In this document: piece after piece, positions 63,627-64,000 of the stretch | Layout: the number at the start of each line of letters is the position of its first letter | How positions within the stretch are numbered: position 1 is the first letter of the stretch | Source of the DNA: Nostoc parmelioides FACHB-3921 | Lineage (GTDB): Bacteria; Cyanobacteriota; Cyanobacteriia; Cyanobacteriales; Nostocaceae | Direction of reading: 5' to 3' | DNA: 64,000 nucleotides | NCBI RefSeq assembly: GCF_014696625.1 | Contig: NZ_JACJQL010000028.1 | Coordinates: 1 to 64,000 of the forward strand | Program-made: the position numbers and the translations under genes | The notes under the pieces: generated by a model | Told to the model about the DNA's origin: nothing | Seen by the model: the letters and a program-made list of their open reading frames with translations, nothing else | Database searches by the model: none

Positions 63627-64000
63627 ATGCAAACTCAAGACTTAACACCTTTACAAAAAGCTATTATTGCCCTGAAAGAAGCCCGTACAAAGATTGAAAC
63701 CTTAGAACGGACGCAAAACGAACCAATTGCTATTGTGGGCATGGGTTGTCGTTTTCCTGGGGATGCCAACAACCCAGAAAAATTTTGGGAGTTATTGCGT
63801 CAAGGAAAAAATGGCATTACCACAGTACCGCCCCAACGGTGGGATATTGATGCCTATTACGATGATGATCCTGATGTTCCCAATAAAATGTATGCCCGTC
63901 ATGGGGGCTTTATTAACAACGTTGATCAGTTTGATCCGCAATTTTTTGGCATTACCCCCAGAGAAGCGATCGCCCTTGACCCCCAACAACGGCTATTGCT
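63627..64000 (+). CDS. Second type I polyketide synthase (5' end only)
   Basis: Starts 14 bases after the previous stop with a strong AAGGAG ribosome site. The 124 codons in view encode an N-terminal docking coiled coil (residues about 5-30, LTPLQKAIIALKEARTKIE), then the start of a ketosynthase (EPIAIVGMGCRFPGDANNPE ... FDPQFFGITPREAIALDPQQ). The gene runs off the window, so module content is unknown. The docking helix fits acceptance from the tail of the preceding PKS. Confidence 0.95.
   Translation, partial: MQTQDLTPLQKAIIALKEARTKIETLERTQNEPIAIVGMGCRFPGDANNPEKFWELLRQGKNGITTVPPQRWDIDAYYDDDPDVPNKMYARHGGFINNVDQFDPQFFGITPREAIALDPQQRLL

Overview
The window reads as chromosome from a filamentous, probably heterocystous, cyanobacterium of the Nostoc/Anabaena type. 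Three things point there. The octamer GCGATCGC (HIP1) recurs throughout. Gaps between genes carry tandem heptamers of the STRR kind known from Nostocales (GGGGATT, AATTCAA, TTGTCAG, GTAATTC and relatives). The gene set is typical: cyAbrB regulator, carotenoid isomerase CrtH, the divergent cyanobacterial Hfq beside dapF, a YggT/Ycf19 protein, a glycine-rich RRM protein, an SLH-domain protein, PEP-CTERM proteins and a modular type I PKS. No tRNA, rRNA, CRISPR array or complete insertion sequence was recognised.

From 1 to about 46.5 kb the layout is ordinary for a cyanobacterial core: short single-gene units on both strands. Metabolic genes are nadC, pyrR, cobD, argJ, thrC, crtH, upp, aroE, ggt and dapF. 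Regulators are an Rrf2 protein divergent from a cyAbrB protein, a single-domain response regulator and hfq. Transport and membrane genes are a ClC channel with CBS domains, a GT39-type glycosyltransferase, a PrsW-like protease, a YihY protein and a KefB-like antiporter. Four alpha/beta hydrolases and several cyanobacterial proteins of unknown function fill the rest. Notable items are an aldo/keto reductase split by one in-frame TAG, a serine-recombinase homologue whose catalytic Ser and Arg positions are substituted, an RNA-binding-protein gene whose ribosome site sits in a hairpin, and a candidate minus-strand small RNA upstream of thrC.

From about 46.9 kb to the right edge lies a different region that looks like the left part of a polyketide biosynthetic cluster. 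A minus-strand block encodes a type II thioesterase, an RND pump with its HlyD-type adaptor, two PEP-CTERM surface proteins and an FAD oxidoreductase. After a gene-poor gap of 1.2 kb, a plus-strand block encodes a PAS-AraC regulator, a free acyl carrier protein, a KS-AT-KR-ACP polyketide synthase and the start of a second PKS that runs off the window. Inference: the free ACP supplies a starter, the PKS modules extend it, the thioesterase proofreads, the RND/HlyD pair exports, and the AraC protein controls expression. The product cannot be read from this window.

Spacers carry at least five dispersed repeat families besides the heptamers. One is a MITE-like element of about 100 bp with 15-bp terminal inverted repeats, present three times. 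Some repeats have entered or extended reading frames.
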